NCBI GenBank assembly: GCA_947073515.1
Contig: CAMTMC010000005.1
Coordinates: 27,302-91,301, forward strand
Direction of reading: 5' to 3'
Length of the DNA: 64,000 nucleotides
Source: an uncultured bacterium
GTDB lineage: Bacteria; Bacillota; Clostridia; Oscillospirales; Oscillospiraceae
Position numbers and translations under genes: made by a program. Under the pieces are notes generated by a model, which was not told the DNA's origin, ran no database searches, and saw nothing but the letters and a program-made list of their open reading frames with translations. Of the stretch, positions 28,005 to 39,056 are shown in pieces. The stretch's first letter is position 1, and every line of letters starts with the position of its first letter.

Positions 28005-28615
28005 ACTTCGTCCTTTCCATGAATCTGAAGGGTTGTCTGACAGCACAGGTCGTCTAAATCCCCAGCGGTGGCGGCGGGCAGCCGCAGCCGCCCCCCGCAG
28101 TCCTGGCAGATCAGATCTACCGAGGAGAAATTCACCTGGAACGTCCAGGATTTAGAGCCGCAGGAGCAGGAGACGCCCTCCCGGGCGGCGATGTCCCGCA
28201 GCTCGGAGAGAATCTCCTCCATCAGGATCTCGTCCAGGAAGGCCCCCTGGGCGGCGGCGTCCGCCCCCAGCTTGTCCACCGCCTGTTCCAGCCGGGCGGT
28301 GGCGGCGTAGACCGGGCCCTCCTCCCCCACATAACAGCAGTCCAGGCCGGAGGCGGCGCAGGAGAAGGCCAGGGCCCGCTCCCGCACAAAGCTCCGGGAG
28401 GAGCAGGACACCGTGTGCTCCCTGCCGCAGAACAGGCAGGGTACCCGCAGCTGTACCCGGTTGGGCAGAAACTCCACCAGCAGCTCCGACTTGCCGCAGG
28501 GGCATTTGATGCGGGCGGGGGCGGCGGCCAGAGAGAACAGGTCCCGCTCCACAATCACCGACTGCATGCAGTGGGGACAGATGTAGGATAAAAAACGAGT
28601 TGTCTCTTGTACCAT
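28001..28615 (-). CDS. CpXC-domain protein
   Basis: SYICPHCMQSVIVERDLFSLAAAPARIKCPCGKSELLVEFLPNRVQLRVPCLFCGREHTVSCSS; multiple Cys motifs. Confidence 0.75.
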   Translation of the reverse strand: MVQETTRFLSYICPHCMQSVIVERDLFSLAAAPARIKCPCGKSELLVEFLPNRVQLRVPCLFCGREHTVSCSSRSFVRERALAFSCAASGLDCCYVGEEGPVYAATARLEQAVDKLGADAAAQGAFLDEILMEEILSELRDIAAREGVSCSCGSKSWTFQVNFSSVDLICQDCGGRLRLPAATAGDLDDLCCQTTLQIHGKDEV

Positions 28616-29414
28616 CACAGGATCTCCTTCTGTTCCGTGTCTTGGGCCTCCGCCCTCTCCAGCAGGGGCCGCCACTGGTCAAACTGGAAGGCCACTGTCC
28701 CGGCGCTGTGGCTGTCGCTGTTCAAGATCAAGCGGCCCCCCCTGGCCTGGAGATAGCGGATGATATCCCCGTGGGGGTACGGGGCGGAGCGCCAGCCCCG
28801 GGAGATGGCCCCGGTGTTGATCTCAAAGGGCTTTCCGGTCTCCAGCAGCTTGTCCGCCGCCTCCCGCCAGGCCGCCGTGTACCGGGGGTGGCTTAAATCC
28901 AGGTGGGGGTCGGCCTCGTGGAACTTGGTGAGCAGGTCAAAGTGGCCGATCACATCCGCCCCGGTGGCCTCCACCACCTGGCCCGTCAGGGTGAAGTAGT
29001 CCTCCGCCAGGGCGTACCAGTCGCCGCCGTACAGCCCGTCCACCCCCTGGCGCAAAATCTCCGGGCTGTCGTCCACCGGGAGGAATGCCTCCCCCTTTTT
29101 CACCAGGTGGACCGAACCGATCACGTAGTCGTACAGCCCTGCCTCCGGCCGGCCGCACCAGTAGTCCTGCTCCACCCCCAGCAAAATCTTGATCCGGCCC
29201 CGGTATTTCTCTTTCAGGCGGGATACCTCCCGCCAGTATTCCGCCGCGCCGGCCTGGGTCATGGCCCAGGGGGCGTCGAAGGGCATGGGGGCGTGGCCGG
29301 AGAAGCCGATGCCCTCCAGCCCCCGCTCCATGGCCGCCTGTACCATCTCCTCCGGGGTACTGTCCCCGTCGCAGAACGTGGTGTGGATATGCAGATCCCA
29401 TCCGCCCATTTTCA

Positions 29415-29418
<4 letters not shown>
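28615..29418 (-). CDS. PHP-domain histidinol-phosphatase family protein
   Basis: WDLHIHTTFCDGDSTPEEMVQAAMERGLEGIGFSGHAP...ILLGVEQDYWCGRPEAGLYDYVIGSVHLV. Confidence 0.9.
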
Positions 29419-30428
<1,010 letters not shown>

Positions 30429-30480
30429 GGGTAAATCTCCTTGGTTCTTAGATTGTCCGCCGTGAGCGGCCATGGCGGGC

Positions 30481-31689
30481 CTACGGCTTCTCCGTCCCCG
30501 GCTGTTCCCGGCCGATCTCCTCCCGGCACTGGGCGGTGAGGGTCACCCTCAGCAGGCCGTCCGCCACCTGGGCGGAGAACTGGGTGGACTCCACCACGCC
30601 GTCCTCCCCCACCAGCTGCCGCAGACGCTCCAGCAGGCTGGCCTCCAGCAGGTCCTGGGCGGCCTCCAGGTCCACCTGGACCGCCCGGGGGGCGTAGGCC
30701 CGGAAGGTCTCCCGCCCCAGGGACAGGGGCAGGGCGCCGCCGCCGGGCAGGGACAGCTGCCGCACTGTGGTTATTTTATCATAAAAGGGCCAGGAAATGC
30801 TAGGGGTTCCGAAAATTTCCATCCGCTGGCCAAAAAATGTCAGGGACCAGGCGGTCTTCTCCTCCCCGGTGTAGTCCTTCACCCCGGCCTCCAGGGGGAT
30901 GGCGGCATCAAGCGCGCGCCAGGTCTGGGCCCACACCCGGCCCCGGGCGTGGGTCTGGTAGTACCGGGTAGGCAGATCGCTGTACAGGGGGGGCTCCATG
31001 GTCACGGTGCCGGAGATCACCACGTCCCCCGCCGCCACCACGTCCCCCTCCTCCACGGCGGCCTCCCCCCGCTCCGCCTCCACATGGGTGACCACGCCGT
31101 CCGCCTCGGACACGATGTCATAAAAGCCGCTCTCGTCCAGCCGCTCCGGGGTCTGGATCGCCTCCCGGACGATGACCTCCAGCCGGGTGCCATGGAGGTT
31201 AATAGCCATCCAGGACAGCTCCTCCAGCTCCAGCAGGGCCTCCTGGGCCAGCTGCTTCCGGTCCAGGCTGGGGCCGTACACCCCCGGCCTCGCTCCCAGC
31301 CGCCGCAGCTGGCTGAGGATCACCCCGTCGGGGACCCGCTCGTTGCCGGTTACCTCGATCACCAGCACAAACCGGGACAGCAGGCCCACGGCGCACAGGG
31401 CCAGGGCCAGCCCCGCCAGAAAAGCGTACCGGGTGCGGAAGCGCCCCAGGAAATCAGGCAGGCCCCGGCTGGCCTCCCGGCTCACCTCACAGCCGATCCG
31501 GGCGGCCAGCTCTTCCAGCCGGGCCAGGGTACGCCGCCGGGTGGTCATGCGGACGGTGTGGCTGTCCAGCCACTCCAGGGCCCAGAAGTCGATGTTCTCC
31601 TGGGCGCACAGGTTCATCAGCCGCTCGGGAAAGGGCCCCGTGATACACAGGATCACCATCCCCCGGAGCAAATTCATCAGCCGCTTCAT
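30481..31689 (-). CDS. yqfD: Sporulation protein YqfD
   Basis: LMNLLRGMVILCITGPFPERLMNLCAQENIDFWALEWLDSHTVRMTT...; single TM; position next to yqfC and phoH. Confidence 0.9.
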   Translation of the reverse strand: MKRLMNLLRGMVILCITGPFPERLMNLCAQENIDFWALEWLDSHTVRMTTRRRTLARLEELAARIGCEVSREASRGLPDFLGRFRTRYAFLAGLALALCAVGLLSRFVLVIEVTGNERVPDGVILSQLRRLGARPGVYGPSLDRKQLAQEALLELEELSWMAINLHGTRLEVIVREAIQTPERLDESGFYDIVSEADGVVTHVEAERGEAAVEEGDVVAAGDVVISGTVTMEPPLYSDLPTRYYQTHARGRVWAQTWRALDAAIPLEAGVKDYTGEEKTAWSLTFFGQRMEIFGTPSISWPFYDKITTVRQLSLPGGGALPLSLGRETFRAYAPRAVQVDLEAAQDLLEASLLERLRQLVGEDGVVESTQFSAQVADGLLRVTLTAQCREEIGREQPGTEKP

Positions 31690-31698
31690 GTTCCCCTC

Positions 31699-31980
31699 CT
31701 AAGCCAGGGTGATCTGGTGGATCTTCCCGGTAATCAGCAGCTCCAGGCCGGTCATGGTCCGCAGCTCCAGGTCCTCGCCGGAAATTTTCACCAGAAAGAC
31801 CCCGCCGCTCACGTGGATCTCCTCGCTGCCATAGGCCAGGATGCCCTTGTGGTTCTCCATGCGCAGCTCGCCGTCCCCCACAAGCTCCAGCTTGGGCAGG
31901 CCGGCCAGGGCGTCGGCGGGCAGATCCAGGACCTGGGCGGCCCGCTCCAACAGGCCGGGGCGCCGGGGTTTCCGCTCCAT
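31699..31980 (-). CDS. yqfC: Sporulation protein YqfC (YabP/YqfC family)
   Basis: LPKLELVGDGELRMENHKGILAYGSEEIHVSGGVFLVKISGEDLELRTMTGLELLITGKIHQITL. Confidence 0.88.
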   Translation of the reverse strand: MERKPRRPGLLERAAQVLDLPADALAGLPKLELVGDGELRMENHKGILAYGSEEIHVSGGVFLVKISGEDLELRTMTGLELLITGKIHQITLA

Positions 31981-32054
31981 AAAAATCACCTCTCCCCTAT
32001 CTGTATGACAGGGAGAGGTGAAACTTGAGTCTTTCTTCGCCGGGCCCGGCCCGT

Positions 32055-32711
32055 TCAGCCGTTCTTGGCGAAATAGTCGCAGAAGGGCCGCAGCGCGCAT
32101 CTCTGGCACTGGGGGCGGCGGGCGACGCACACCGCCCGGCCATGGAGGACCATCCGGTGGCAGAAGTCGTTGGACTCCTCCGGGGGGAGGATCTCCCGCA
32201 GCTGGGCCTCCACCTTGGCCGGATCCTTGGTGCCGTCGGTGAGGCCCAGCAGCCCGGTGATCCGGATACAGTGGGTGTCCGCCACCACCACGCCCGGGGT
32301 CCGGTACACGTCCCCCAGGATCAGGTTGGCGGTCTTGCGGCCCACGCCGGGGAGCCTCAGCAGGTCCTCCATGGTGTCGGGCACCCGGCCGCCGTACTCC
32401 TCCAGCAGCGTCTGGGAGGCCAGCACAATGTCCTTCGCCTTGGCCCGGAAGAAGCCGGTGGAGTGGATGTACCCCTCTACCTCGGATACGTCGGCCCGGG
32501 CCAGGGACTCCAGGGTGGGAAACCGGGCGAAGAGGGCGGGGGTCACCTTGTTCACCCGCTCGTCAGTACACTGGGCGGCCAGGCGGACGGAGAACAGCAG
32601 CTCGTAGTCCTTCTCATACTCCAGGGAGCACAGGCTGTCCGGATAGAGGACCTTCAGCTCCTGAATGATCCCGTCCACCTGGGCGGCGGATTTTTTTACT
32701 CTCTTTTTCAT
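32055..32711 (-). CDS. nth: Endonuclease III
   Basis: DYELLFSVRLAAQCTDERVNKVTPALF...LPGVGRKTANLILGDVY...VADTHCIRI; 4Fe-4S loop CVARRPQCQRCALRPFC. Confidence 0.95.
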   Translation of the reverse strand: MKKRVKKSAAQVDGIIQELKVLYPDSLCSLEYEKDYELLFSVRLAAQCTDERVNKVTPALFARFPTLESLARADVSEVEGYIHSTGFFRAKAKDIVLASQTLLEEYGGRVPDTMEDLLRLPGVGRKTANLILGDVYRTPGVVVADTHCIRITGLLGLTDGTKDPAKVEAQLREILPPEESNDFCHRMVLHGRAVCVARRPQCQRCALRPFCDYFAKNG

Positions 32712-33024
32712 GGGTATATCTCCTTCATTTGGATTGCCTCCGGCGCTACAGCAGCTGTCCGCTGTGTTCACGATCATATAACGTTTTGTATACCGCAAAA
32801 AACGCGTATTTTTTCCACAGAATTTCATGCAGAAAAACCATTGTATTCTCCAGTACGGCGTGATAGAATTAAATTCCTTGAGCCTTGAGAAAATGGCAGG
32901 GCAGCTGCCCTGTTGTGTATGAAAGGGGTGCCCCAGTTGAATAGCAGTAGCGAGAATCCGCCATCGCAGCATATCCCCAGCAGGATACATCCGCTGCCTC
33001 TCCCTAGTAAAGGGGGTCGGCACA

Positions 33025-33369
33025 ATGCCAAGTGGGATCAGTTCATTGACATCGCTGGGGGCAGTCCCAGCAACCATTATTATCCTGACTATTGTCACAG
33101 GGCACTATCTATATAAGATAACAAAGCTCATCTTGTCCCACCGGAATCACCGTCTGGAACTGGAAAATCAGCGTCAGATCGCTGAGAAGCTCATTGAACG
33201 CCGCGGCACCTATTACTCCGGCAAGGAGGATATGTGGATGCACGTCCCGCCTCCCGACTCCCAGCAGTCCCCCGCCGCCTCCCATCCCCCGGCCGGAGCT
33301 CAGCCGTCCCGCAATGTGATCCCTTTCCATGACATCCGTGACAAGAGCACCAAAACCATCGAAAAATAG
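33025..33369 (+). CDS. Hypothetical single-TM protein
   Basis: MPSGISSLTSLGAVPATIIILTIVTGHYLYKITKLILSHRNHRLELENQRQIAEKLIERRG...; start uncertain. Confidence 0.5.
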   Translation: MPSGISSLTSLGAVPATIIILTIVTGHYLYKITKLILSHRNHRLELENQRQIAEKLIERRGTYYSGKEDMWMHVPPPDSQQSPAASHPPAGAQPSRNVIPFHDIRDKSTKTIEK

Positions 33370-33408
33370 GGATTGGCAGCCCTATTTGTATCCTGTATCA
33401 ATTTGATA

Positions 33409-33467
33409 GGGAGTGTCCCAAACAGAGGGTTTTATCCCGTGAAAAAATCTTCGATACGGACACTCCC
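33409..33467 (-). repeat. Small inverted-repeat element family 2, copy A (59 bp)
   Basis: GGGAGTGTCC...GGACACTCCC; reverse complement aligns to 55999..56088 lacking the internal hairpin. Confidence 0.75.
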
Positions 33468-33475
33468 ATCTCTAT

Positions 33476-33516
33476 GAAACGAAAGAGCGGCGGCACGCCC
33501 GCTCTTTCGTTTTTTT
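33476..33516. terminator. Bidirectional intrinsic terminator
   Basis: AAACGAAAGAGCGG CGGCACG CCCGCTCTTTCGTTTTTTT. Confidence 0.8.
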
Positions 33517-34804
33517 AGCCCGTCCGGTCGTCCTGGTACAGCGTGTCGCTGAGCTTCTCTTTATACCGGCTCTTAAACGTGTACATGCCCCGGTCGGCCT
33601 GCTTGATGTAGTCCTCCAGCTCCCCGCCGCCGTCCCCGGGCACCAATACAGAGGAGTAACTGAAGCCCATGGGGTACGGGGCGCTCCGGTCCTCCCGGAG
33701 CATCTCCCGCAGCTGGGCCAGGCGGCTGTCCTGCTCCTCCGGGGAGGTCTCCGCCTGGAGCAGGAAAAACTCGTCCCCGCCCACCCGGCAGACCTGGCAG
33801 CGCAGGCTTTTCAGCGCGCTCGCTACCTGATTCAGATACTGGTCGCCCATCTCGTGGCCGAAGGTGTCGTTGCAGTATTTTAAGTAGTCCACATCCACAA
33901 AGGAGAGGACAAAGCTCTTTCCCGCCGCCAGCCACTCCTCCATCAGATCCATGCCGTACCGCCGGTTGTTTAGGCCGGTGAGGGGGTCGATGTAGGCCAT
34001 CTTGTACATCATATTCTCTTTCCGCCGGCGCTCTGTCTCGTCTACCACGATATGGACCGCCGCCTGCTCCTCCCACCAGCTGTCCATGGACTGGGCGTCA
34101 TCCCCCTTCCACCAGGAGATAGGGAAAGACTCCACCCCGTAGAATTCCGTACTGCCGTCGGCACGGGTCAGGGATGCCTCCCAGTCCTCCGCCTTTCCGC
34201 TGGCCTGCCCCATCCGTTCCACAAACAGCCTTTGCAGGTCCTGTCCTGCGTGGGGGTCCGCCCGCAGATACCACTGGGCGGACTGGTTGAGGAAGACCGG
34301 CTTGCCCGTCCGCTGGGACAGGACAAAGATCATGTTGTGGGTGTATTTGGTCAGGGCAGTAACCAGCTCCAGGTTCTGGGCCAGCTCCATATTTTTGTGC
34401 TCCACCTTCTCTTTCTCCGCAATGAGGCCCTCCTGGCGCTCCTTCAGCTGCCGGGTCATGGTGTTAAAGGCTTGGGAGAAATCCCCCATAAAGTCCACCT
34501 TCTGGCTGTAATCCCCCTTGGCCACCTGCTGGGTCTGCCAGGCCAGATGGCGCAGGGAGCCCTGGAGCTCCTTTACCGGGGCTGCGATCATGTTGTCCAC
34601 GCTAGGGGGCGTGCTGGCCAGATCCCCCCGGGCCAGCCCCCGGGCGAAGTCCCGGTTCTCCTGGATCCAGCCGGCCAGCAGCCGCATCCCCTGGCCCAGC
34701 TTTTGAAAGTCAGCGGGCAGAGCGTCCAGATCCAGCTCGGCCCGGTCGGGATAATATAAAATATCTCGCAAATAGGCGAACAGCTTCTGAGCCGTCTGAT
34801 CCAC
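33515..34804 (-). CDS. GGDEF-domain protein (putative diguanylate cyclase) with HAMP-like/coiled-coil and PAS-like region
   Basis: DPLTGLNNRRYGMDLMEEWL...CRVGGDEFFLLQAE; probable GTG start at 34804 (VDQTAQKLFAYL). Confidence 0.88.
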   Translation of the reverse strand: MDQTAQKLFAYLRDILYYPDRAELDLDALPADFQKLGQGMRLLAGWIQENRDFARGLARGDLASTPPSVDNMIAAPVKELQGSLRHLAWQTQQVAKGDYSQKVDFMGDFSQAFNTMTRQLKERQEGLIAEKEKVEHKNMELAQNLELVTALTKYTHNMIFVLSQRTGKPVFLNQSAQWYLRADPHAGQDLQRLFVERMGQASGKAEDWEASLTRADGSTEFYGVESFPISWWKGDDAQSMDSWWEEQAAVHIVVDETERRRKENMMYKMAYIDPLTGLNNRRYGMDLMEEWLAAGKSFVLSFVDVDYLKYCNDTFGHEMGDQYLNQVASALKSLRCQVCRVGGDEFFLLQAETSPEEQDSRLAQLREMLREDRSAPYPMGFSYSSVLVPGDGGGELEDYIKQADRGMYTFKSRYKEKLSDTLYQDDRTG

Positions 34805-34818
34805 CTTCGCTCCCCTCC

Positions 34819-35385
34819 TCAGGTATGGGCGCTGTCCCCCGCGCTGCACTGGAACCGGCACACCCGGTCGCCGGAGGCCCAGCAGTCGATCTCACGCACC
34901 TGGAACTTCTTATCCGTGTAGGCCTCTAACACGCCGGCCAGGAAGCCCTCGTCGTAGCTGCACACCACCTCGTTGGTGGGGGGCAGGCCGCTGCAGTCCA
35001 AGTCCTGGGCCACAGTGAGCACGATACTCCCGGCGTCCTCGTCGATGCTCTCCACCCGCAGCACGCCTACCTTCAGTTCCCGCAGCTTCTCCTGGAGCTG
35101 GGCCACAAAGGCGTCCAGCGGCAGGGACAGGTCCAGGACATTCCTGGCCAGCTCGCCGCCCGCCAGATGCCCCGCCTTACGGTAGAGCTCGTTGGCCCGC
35201 TCCGGGCCGTACTCCTCCGCCAGCACGTGGTTCATGGAGTACTGGAGCAGCCGGTACACCAGCACCGGCACCTCCTCCCCCAGGTCGCCCCGGCCCTCCT
35301 TGATGTCTCCCAGCCGGTCCCAGGAGAAACTATGGTGGAGGCCAGCCCCGGTGTCAAAGGCCTCATCAAAAAAAATATTTGGCAT
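34819..35385 (-). CDS. V4R (4-vinyl reductase) domain protein
   Basis: MPNIFFDEAFDTGAGLHHSFSWDRLGDIKEGRG...CSYDEGFLAGVLEAYTDKKFQVREIDCWASGDRVCRFQ. Confidence 0.85.
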   Translation of the reverse strand: MPNIFFDEAFDTGAGLHHSFSWDRLGDIKEGRGDLGEEVPVLVYRLLQYSMNHVLAEEYGPERANELYRKAGHLAGGELARNVLDLSLPLDAFVAQLQEKLRELKVGVLRVESIDEDAGSIVLTVAQDLDCSGLPPTNEVVCSYDEGFLAGVLEAYTDKKFQVREIDCWASGDRVCRFQCSAGDSAHT

Positions 35386-35618
35386 GGTATCCCTCTCTTA
35401 GTCACTGTAGTACAGTGTATTTAATAATTATAATTCTTATTATAGATCCTTTGTCACAAAAAGTAAACTGTTTTTTTCCTGATCGGCCAGCCCGTCGGAT
35501 TGATCCCAACATATTACCAAAAATAATAGCCTGTTCCAAAAATTTTCCGGCACAATCGACAATCACAATCCAGCACAACAAAACAGGAGGCAGTGTCCCC
35601 CCACTGCCTCCTACTTCT

Positions 35619-37103
35619 TTAATTCAGTTTCTCCAGCCCCAGCCTCAGCCGGCGCAGGGTCTCGTCCTTGCCCAGAATCCAGCAGATCTCCACCGCCCCG
35701 CCGGGGGTGACCGCCTTGCCGGCGGCGGCGATCCGCACCGGCCACATGAGGGTGGCGTTTTTCACCTGCATCCCCTCGGCCAGGCCGGTCAGGGTCTCAT
35801 GGATGTTCTCCTGGCTCCAGGTGTGGACCGCCCCCAGCACCACAACGGCGGCGGAAAGCATCTCTTTGGCCACCTCGGGGGTGCACTTGGACTTCTTGTT
35901 TGTGAACAGCTCGGCGCTGTACTCAGGCAGGGCGTCAAAGAAATCCACCTTCTCCGGGATCTCGGTGAGCTTCTCGCACCGGGCCTGGAGCAGCTCGGCG
36001 ATCTTCTCCACCGGGAGCTCCCCGTTCCGCACAGTCTGGCGGATATAGGGCTCCGCCGCCCGGGCGAAGTCCTCCGGGGACATGGAGCGCAGGTACAGGG
36101 CGTTGAAGTGGGTCAGCTTGTCCAGGTCAAAGATGGCGGGAGACTTGGACATGCCCTCCAGGTCAAAGGCCCGGGCCAGCTCCTCCAGGGAGAAGACCTC
36201 CCGCTCGGCGATGTCCCCCCGGGGGGACCAGCCCAGCAGCGCCACGTAGTTGAGGATGGCCTCCGTGAGGAAGCCCTGGTCCTTCAAATCCTCGTAGGAG
36301 GGGTCGCCGTGGCGCTTGGACATCTTATTCTGCCCGTCCCGCATCACGGGGGAACAGTGGACATAGGTGGGGATCTCCCAGCCAAAGCCCTGGTACAACA
36401 GGTTATACTTGGGGGCGGAGGACAGGTACTCGCTGCCCCGGACCACGTGGGTGATCCCCATCAGGTGGTCGTCGATGACATTAGCGAAGTTGTAGGTAGG
36501 CATGCCGTCCCGCTTGATGAGCACCTGGTCGTCCAGGGTCTTGTTCTCCACAGTGATGTCTCCGAAAATGGCGTCGTGGAAGGTGGTAGTCCCCTCCCGG
36601 GGGATTTTTTGGCGGATCACATAGGGCTCCCCGGCGTCTACCCGGGCCTGGGCCTGGGCCGGGGACAGCTCCCGGCAGGGGTCGGCGGCCTTTTGGAAGG
36701 CGCCCTCCTCCTCCCCCTCCGCCTTCTCGCAGAAGCAGTAGTAGGCGTGGCCCCGCTCCACCAGCAGGCGGGCATACTTACCGTACGTGTCCCGGCGCTC
36801 CGACTGGATATAGGGGGCCACGGGGCCGCCTACATCGGGGCCCTCGTCGTGATCCAGCTTACACTCGGCCAGGGTCTTGTAGATCACATCGGTGGCCCCC
36901 TCCACCAGGCGGCCCTGGTCGGTGTCCTCGATGCGCAGGATAAACGTCCCCCCGGCGTTCCGGGCGATGAGCCAGGTGTACAGGGCGGTGCGCAGATTGC
37001 CCACGTGCATATAGCCGGTGGGGCTGGGGGCAAAGCGGGTACGGACCTTCCCTTTTGGGATTTTGGCCTCCATCTCCTCGAAATACTTCATATCCAAAGA
37101 CAT
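35619..37103 (-). CDS. gltX: Glutamate--tRNA ligase
   Basis: VRTRFAPSPTGYMHVGNLRTALYTWLIAR...KMSKRHGDPSY. Confidence 0.95.
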   Translation of the reverse strand: MSLDMKYFEEMEAKIPKGKVRTRFAPSPTGYMHVGNLRTALYTWLIARNAGGTFILRIEDTDQGRLVEGATDVIYKTLAECKLDHDEGPDVGGPVAPYIQSERRDTYGKYARLLVERGHAYYCFCEKAEGEEEGAFQKAADPCRELSPAQAQARVDAGEPYVIRQKIPREGTTTFHDAIFGDITVENKTLDDQVLIKRDGMPTYNFANVIDDHLMGITHVVRGSEYLSSAPKYNLLYQGFGWEIPTYVHCSPVMRDGQNKMSKRHGDPSYEDLKDQGFLTEAILNYVALLGWSPRGDIAEREVFSLEELARAFDLEGMSKSPAIFDLDKLTHFNALYLRSMSPEDFARAAEPYIRQTVRNGELPVEKIAELLQARCEKLTEIPEKVDFFDALPEYSAELFTNKKSKCTPEVAKEMLSAAVVVLGAVHTWSQENIHETLTGLAEGMQVKNATLMWPVRIAAAGKAVTPGGAVEICWILGKDETLRRLRLGLEKLN

Positions 37104-37339
37104 TGTCATTTCCTCCCGTTTCAGGGCCGTATTCACAGCCGGCGAACACCGGATGAAACATACAGGCTCAAAGTTGTGTTGTGGGCTATTATATGGGATT
37201 TTTAGGATTTTGGCAAGAGAATTATTTCCTCAGAGGCGGCGGCCGCAAAATTTACGTTCTGTTCATTGCTTTTTTACACAAATCGGTTTATGATAAATGT
37301 ATCCCCCATCAAATTTCACAATTAAAGGAGCGTATATAT

Positions 37340-39031
37340 TTGAACAAACAAACACCCAAGGCCCGCGGGCCTGCTGGCCGGTTCAGCCGGCTGCTCATCA
37401 GCCTGGCCATCACGGCCACAGTGGGCTTTCTGTACTTCTACGTCTCCCTCCCCGCCCTTAACTTCCAGTCCAGCGACTTCTACAGCTTCCTGGGGCTGTT
37501 GTGCGTGGTATACATTGTGTCCGTCTTCCTGCTGTCCGCCCAACCTGCGGACAATGTGGTCCGCACCCCCAAGGAGAAGGTGGCGGAGTGGCTGAAATTC
37601 ATCAGGCGGAGCTGCCTGCCGGTGGGGGTCCTCTTCGCCGCCGTGGTGCTGGTGGCCATTGTGGGCCAGATCATCTCCATGCCCGTCTTCCGGGCCGCCG
37701 CCTACCGGGAGCTGCTGGCGGTGGAGCCCGGGGAGTTCGCCCAGGACATCAGCCAGATCTCCTTTGACAAGATCCCCACCCTGGACCGGGACTCCGCCGA
37801 GTATCTGGGCGACCGGCAGATGGGCACCCTCAGCGACATGGTCAGCCAGTTTGAGTACTCCAACGACTCCACCCAGATCAATTACCAGGGCCGGCCCGTC
37901 CGGGTGGCCCCCATCGCCTACGCCGACCTGTTCAAGTGGTTCACCAACCGGGGCAACGGCCTGCCCGCCTACGTGGTGGTGGACATGGTCACCCAGGAGG
38001 CCACCGTCACCCGCCTGTCCGAGGGGATGAAGTACTCCTTCTCCGAGCCCCTGAACCGAAACATCATCCGCCACCTGCGCTTCCAGTACCCCACCTATAT
38101 GTTCGACACCCCCCAGTTCGAGATCGACGAGCAGGGCCAGCCCTGGTGGGTGGCCCCCCGGGTAGTCAAGACCATCGGCCTGTTCGGCGGCACCGACATC
38201 CGGGGCGCCGTGCTGTGCGACGCCATCACCGGGGAGAGCGCCTATTACGACATTGCCGACGTGCCCAACTGGGTGGACAACGTGTACACCCCCCAGCTCA
38301 TTATGGAGCAGTACAACTACTACGGCACTCTGGTCAACGGCTTCATCAACTCCATCCTGGGCCAGAAGGACGTAACCCAGGTCACCAGCGGTTACAACTA
38401 TATCGCCCTGAACGACGACGTGTATGTCTACACCGGCGTCACCTCCGCCAACGCCGACCAGTCCAACCTGGGCTTCCTGCTGTCCAACCAGCGCACCAAG
38501 GAGACCAAGTACTACGAGGCCCCCGGCGCCACCGAGGCGGTGGCCCAGGCCTCCGCCATGGGCGAGGTCCAGGACCTGGGCTATCTGGCCACCTTCCCCC
38601 TGCTGCTGAACACCGCCGGGGAGCCCACCTACTTCATCCCCCTGAAAGACGCCGCCAACCTGGTCAAGAGCTACGCCATGGTCAACGTGGCCCGGTATGA
38701 CATTGTGGCGGTGGCCAGCACCGTCTCCCAGTGCGAACAGGCCTACACCCGGGAGCTCACCGAACGGGGTATCGCCCAGACCGAGGAGCTGCCCCAGACC
38801 CAGGCCAGCGGCCGGGTGGCGGAGATCCGCTCCGCCGTGCTGGAGGGCAACACCTACTTCTTCCTCCGGCTGGAGGGCGAACAGGTCTTCTACTCCCTCT
38901 CCGCCGCCCAGAACCGGGATGTGGTCACCCTCAACCCGGGCGACCGGGTCACCATCGACCACGCCATCCCCGCCGAGGGCAGCGCCAGCTCCATCCTGGA
39001 CGGCTACACCCTCACCATTACCGGCCGCTGA
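37340..39031 (+). CDS. Large membrane-anchored protein of unknown function (~563 aa, TTG start)
   Basis: AAAGGAG RBS then TTG at 37340; several N-terminal TM segments, long extracytoplasmic domain, C-terminal OB/SH3-like segment. Confidence 0.75.
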   Translation: MNKQTPKARGPAGRFSRLLISLAITATVGFLYFYVSLPALNFQSSDFYSFLGLLCVVYIVSVFLLSAQPADNVVRTPKEKVAEWLKFIRRSCLPVGVLFAAVVLVAIVGQIISMPVFRAAAYRELLAVEPGEFAQDISQISFDKIPTLDRDSAEYLGDRQMGTLSDMVSQFEYSNDSTQINYQGRPVRVAPIAYADLFKWFTNRGNGLPAYVVVDMVTQEATVTRLSEGMKYSFSEPLNRNIIRHLRFQYPTYMFDTPQFEIDEQGQPWWVAPRVVKTIGLFGGTDIRGAVLCDAITGESAYYDIADVPNWVDNVYTPQLIMEQYNYYGTLVNGFINSILGQKDVTQVTSGYNYIALNDDVYVYTGVTSANADQSNLGFLLSNQRTKETKYYEAPGATEAVAQASAMGEVQDLGYLATFPLLLNTAGEPTYFIPLKDAANLVKSYAMVNVARYDIVAVASTVSQCEQAYTRELTERGIAQTEELPQTQASGRVAEIRSAVLEGNTYFFLRLEGEQVFYSLSAAQNRDVVTLNPGDRVTIDHAIPAEGSASSILDGYTLTITGR

Positions 39032-39056
39032 GGGCTGGAACCTGTATCAGACACAG

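Noticed and set aside
30472-32028. 518-aa plus-strand ORF
   Set aside because: Antisense to yqfD/yqfC; Gln/His/Pro/Leu-rich artefact.
35379-37205. 608-aa plus-strand ORF
   Set aside because: Antisense to gltX.
37322-38962. 546-aa minus-strand ORF
   Set aside because: Antisense to the 37340-39031 gene; Gly/Val/His-rich artefact.
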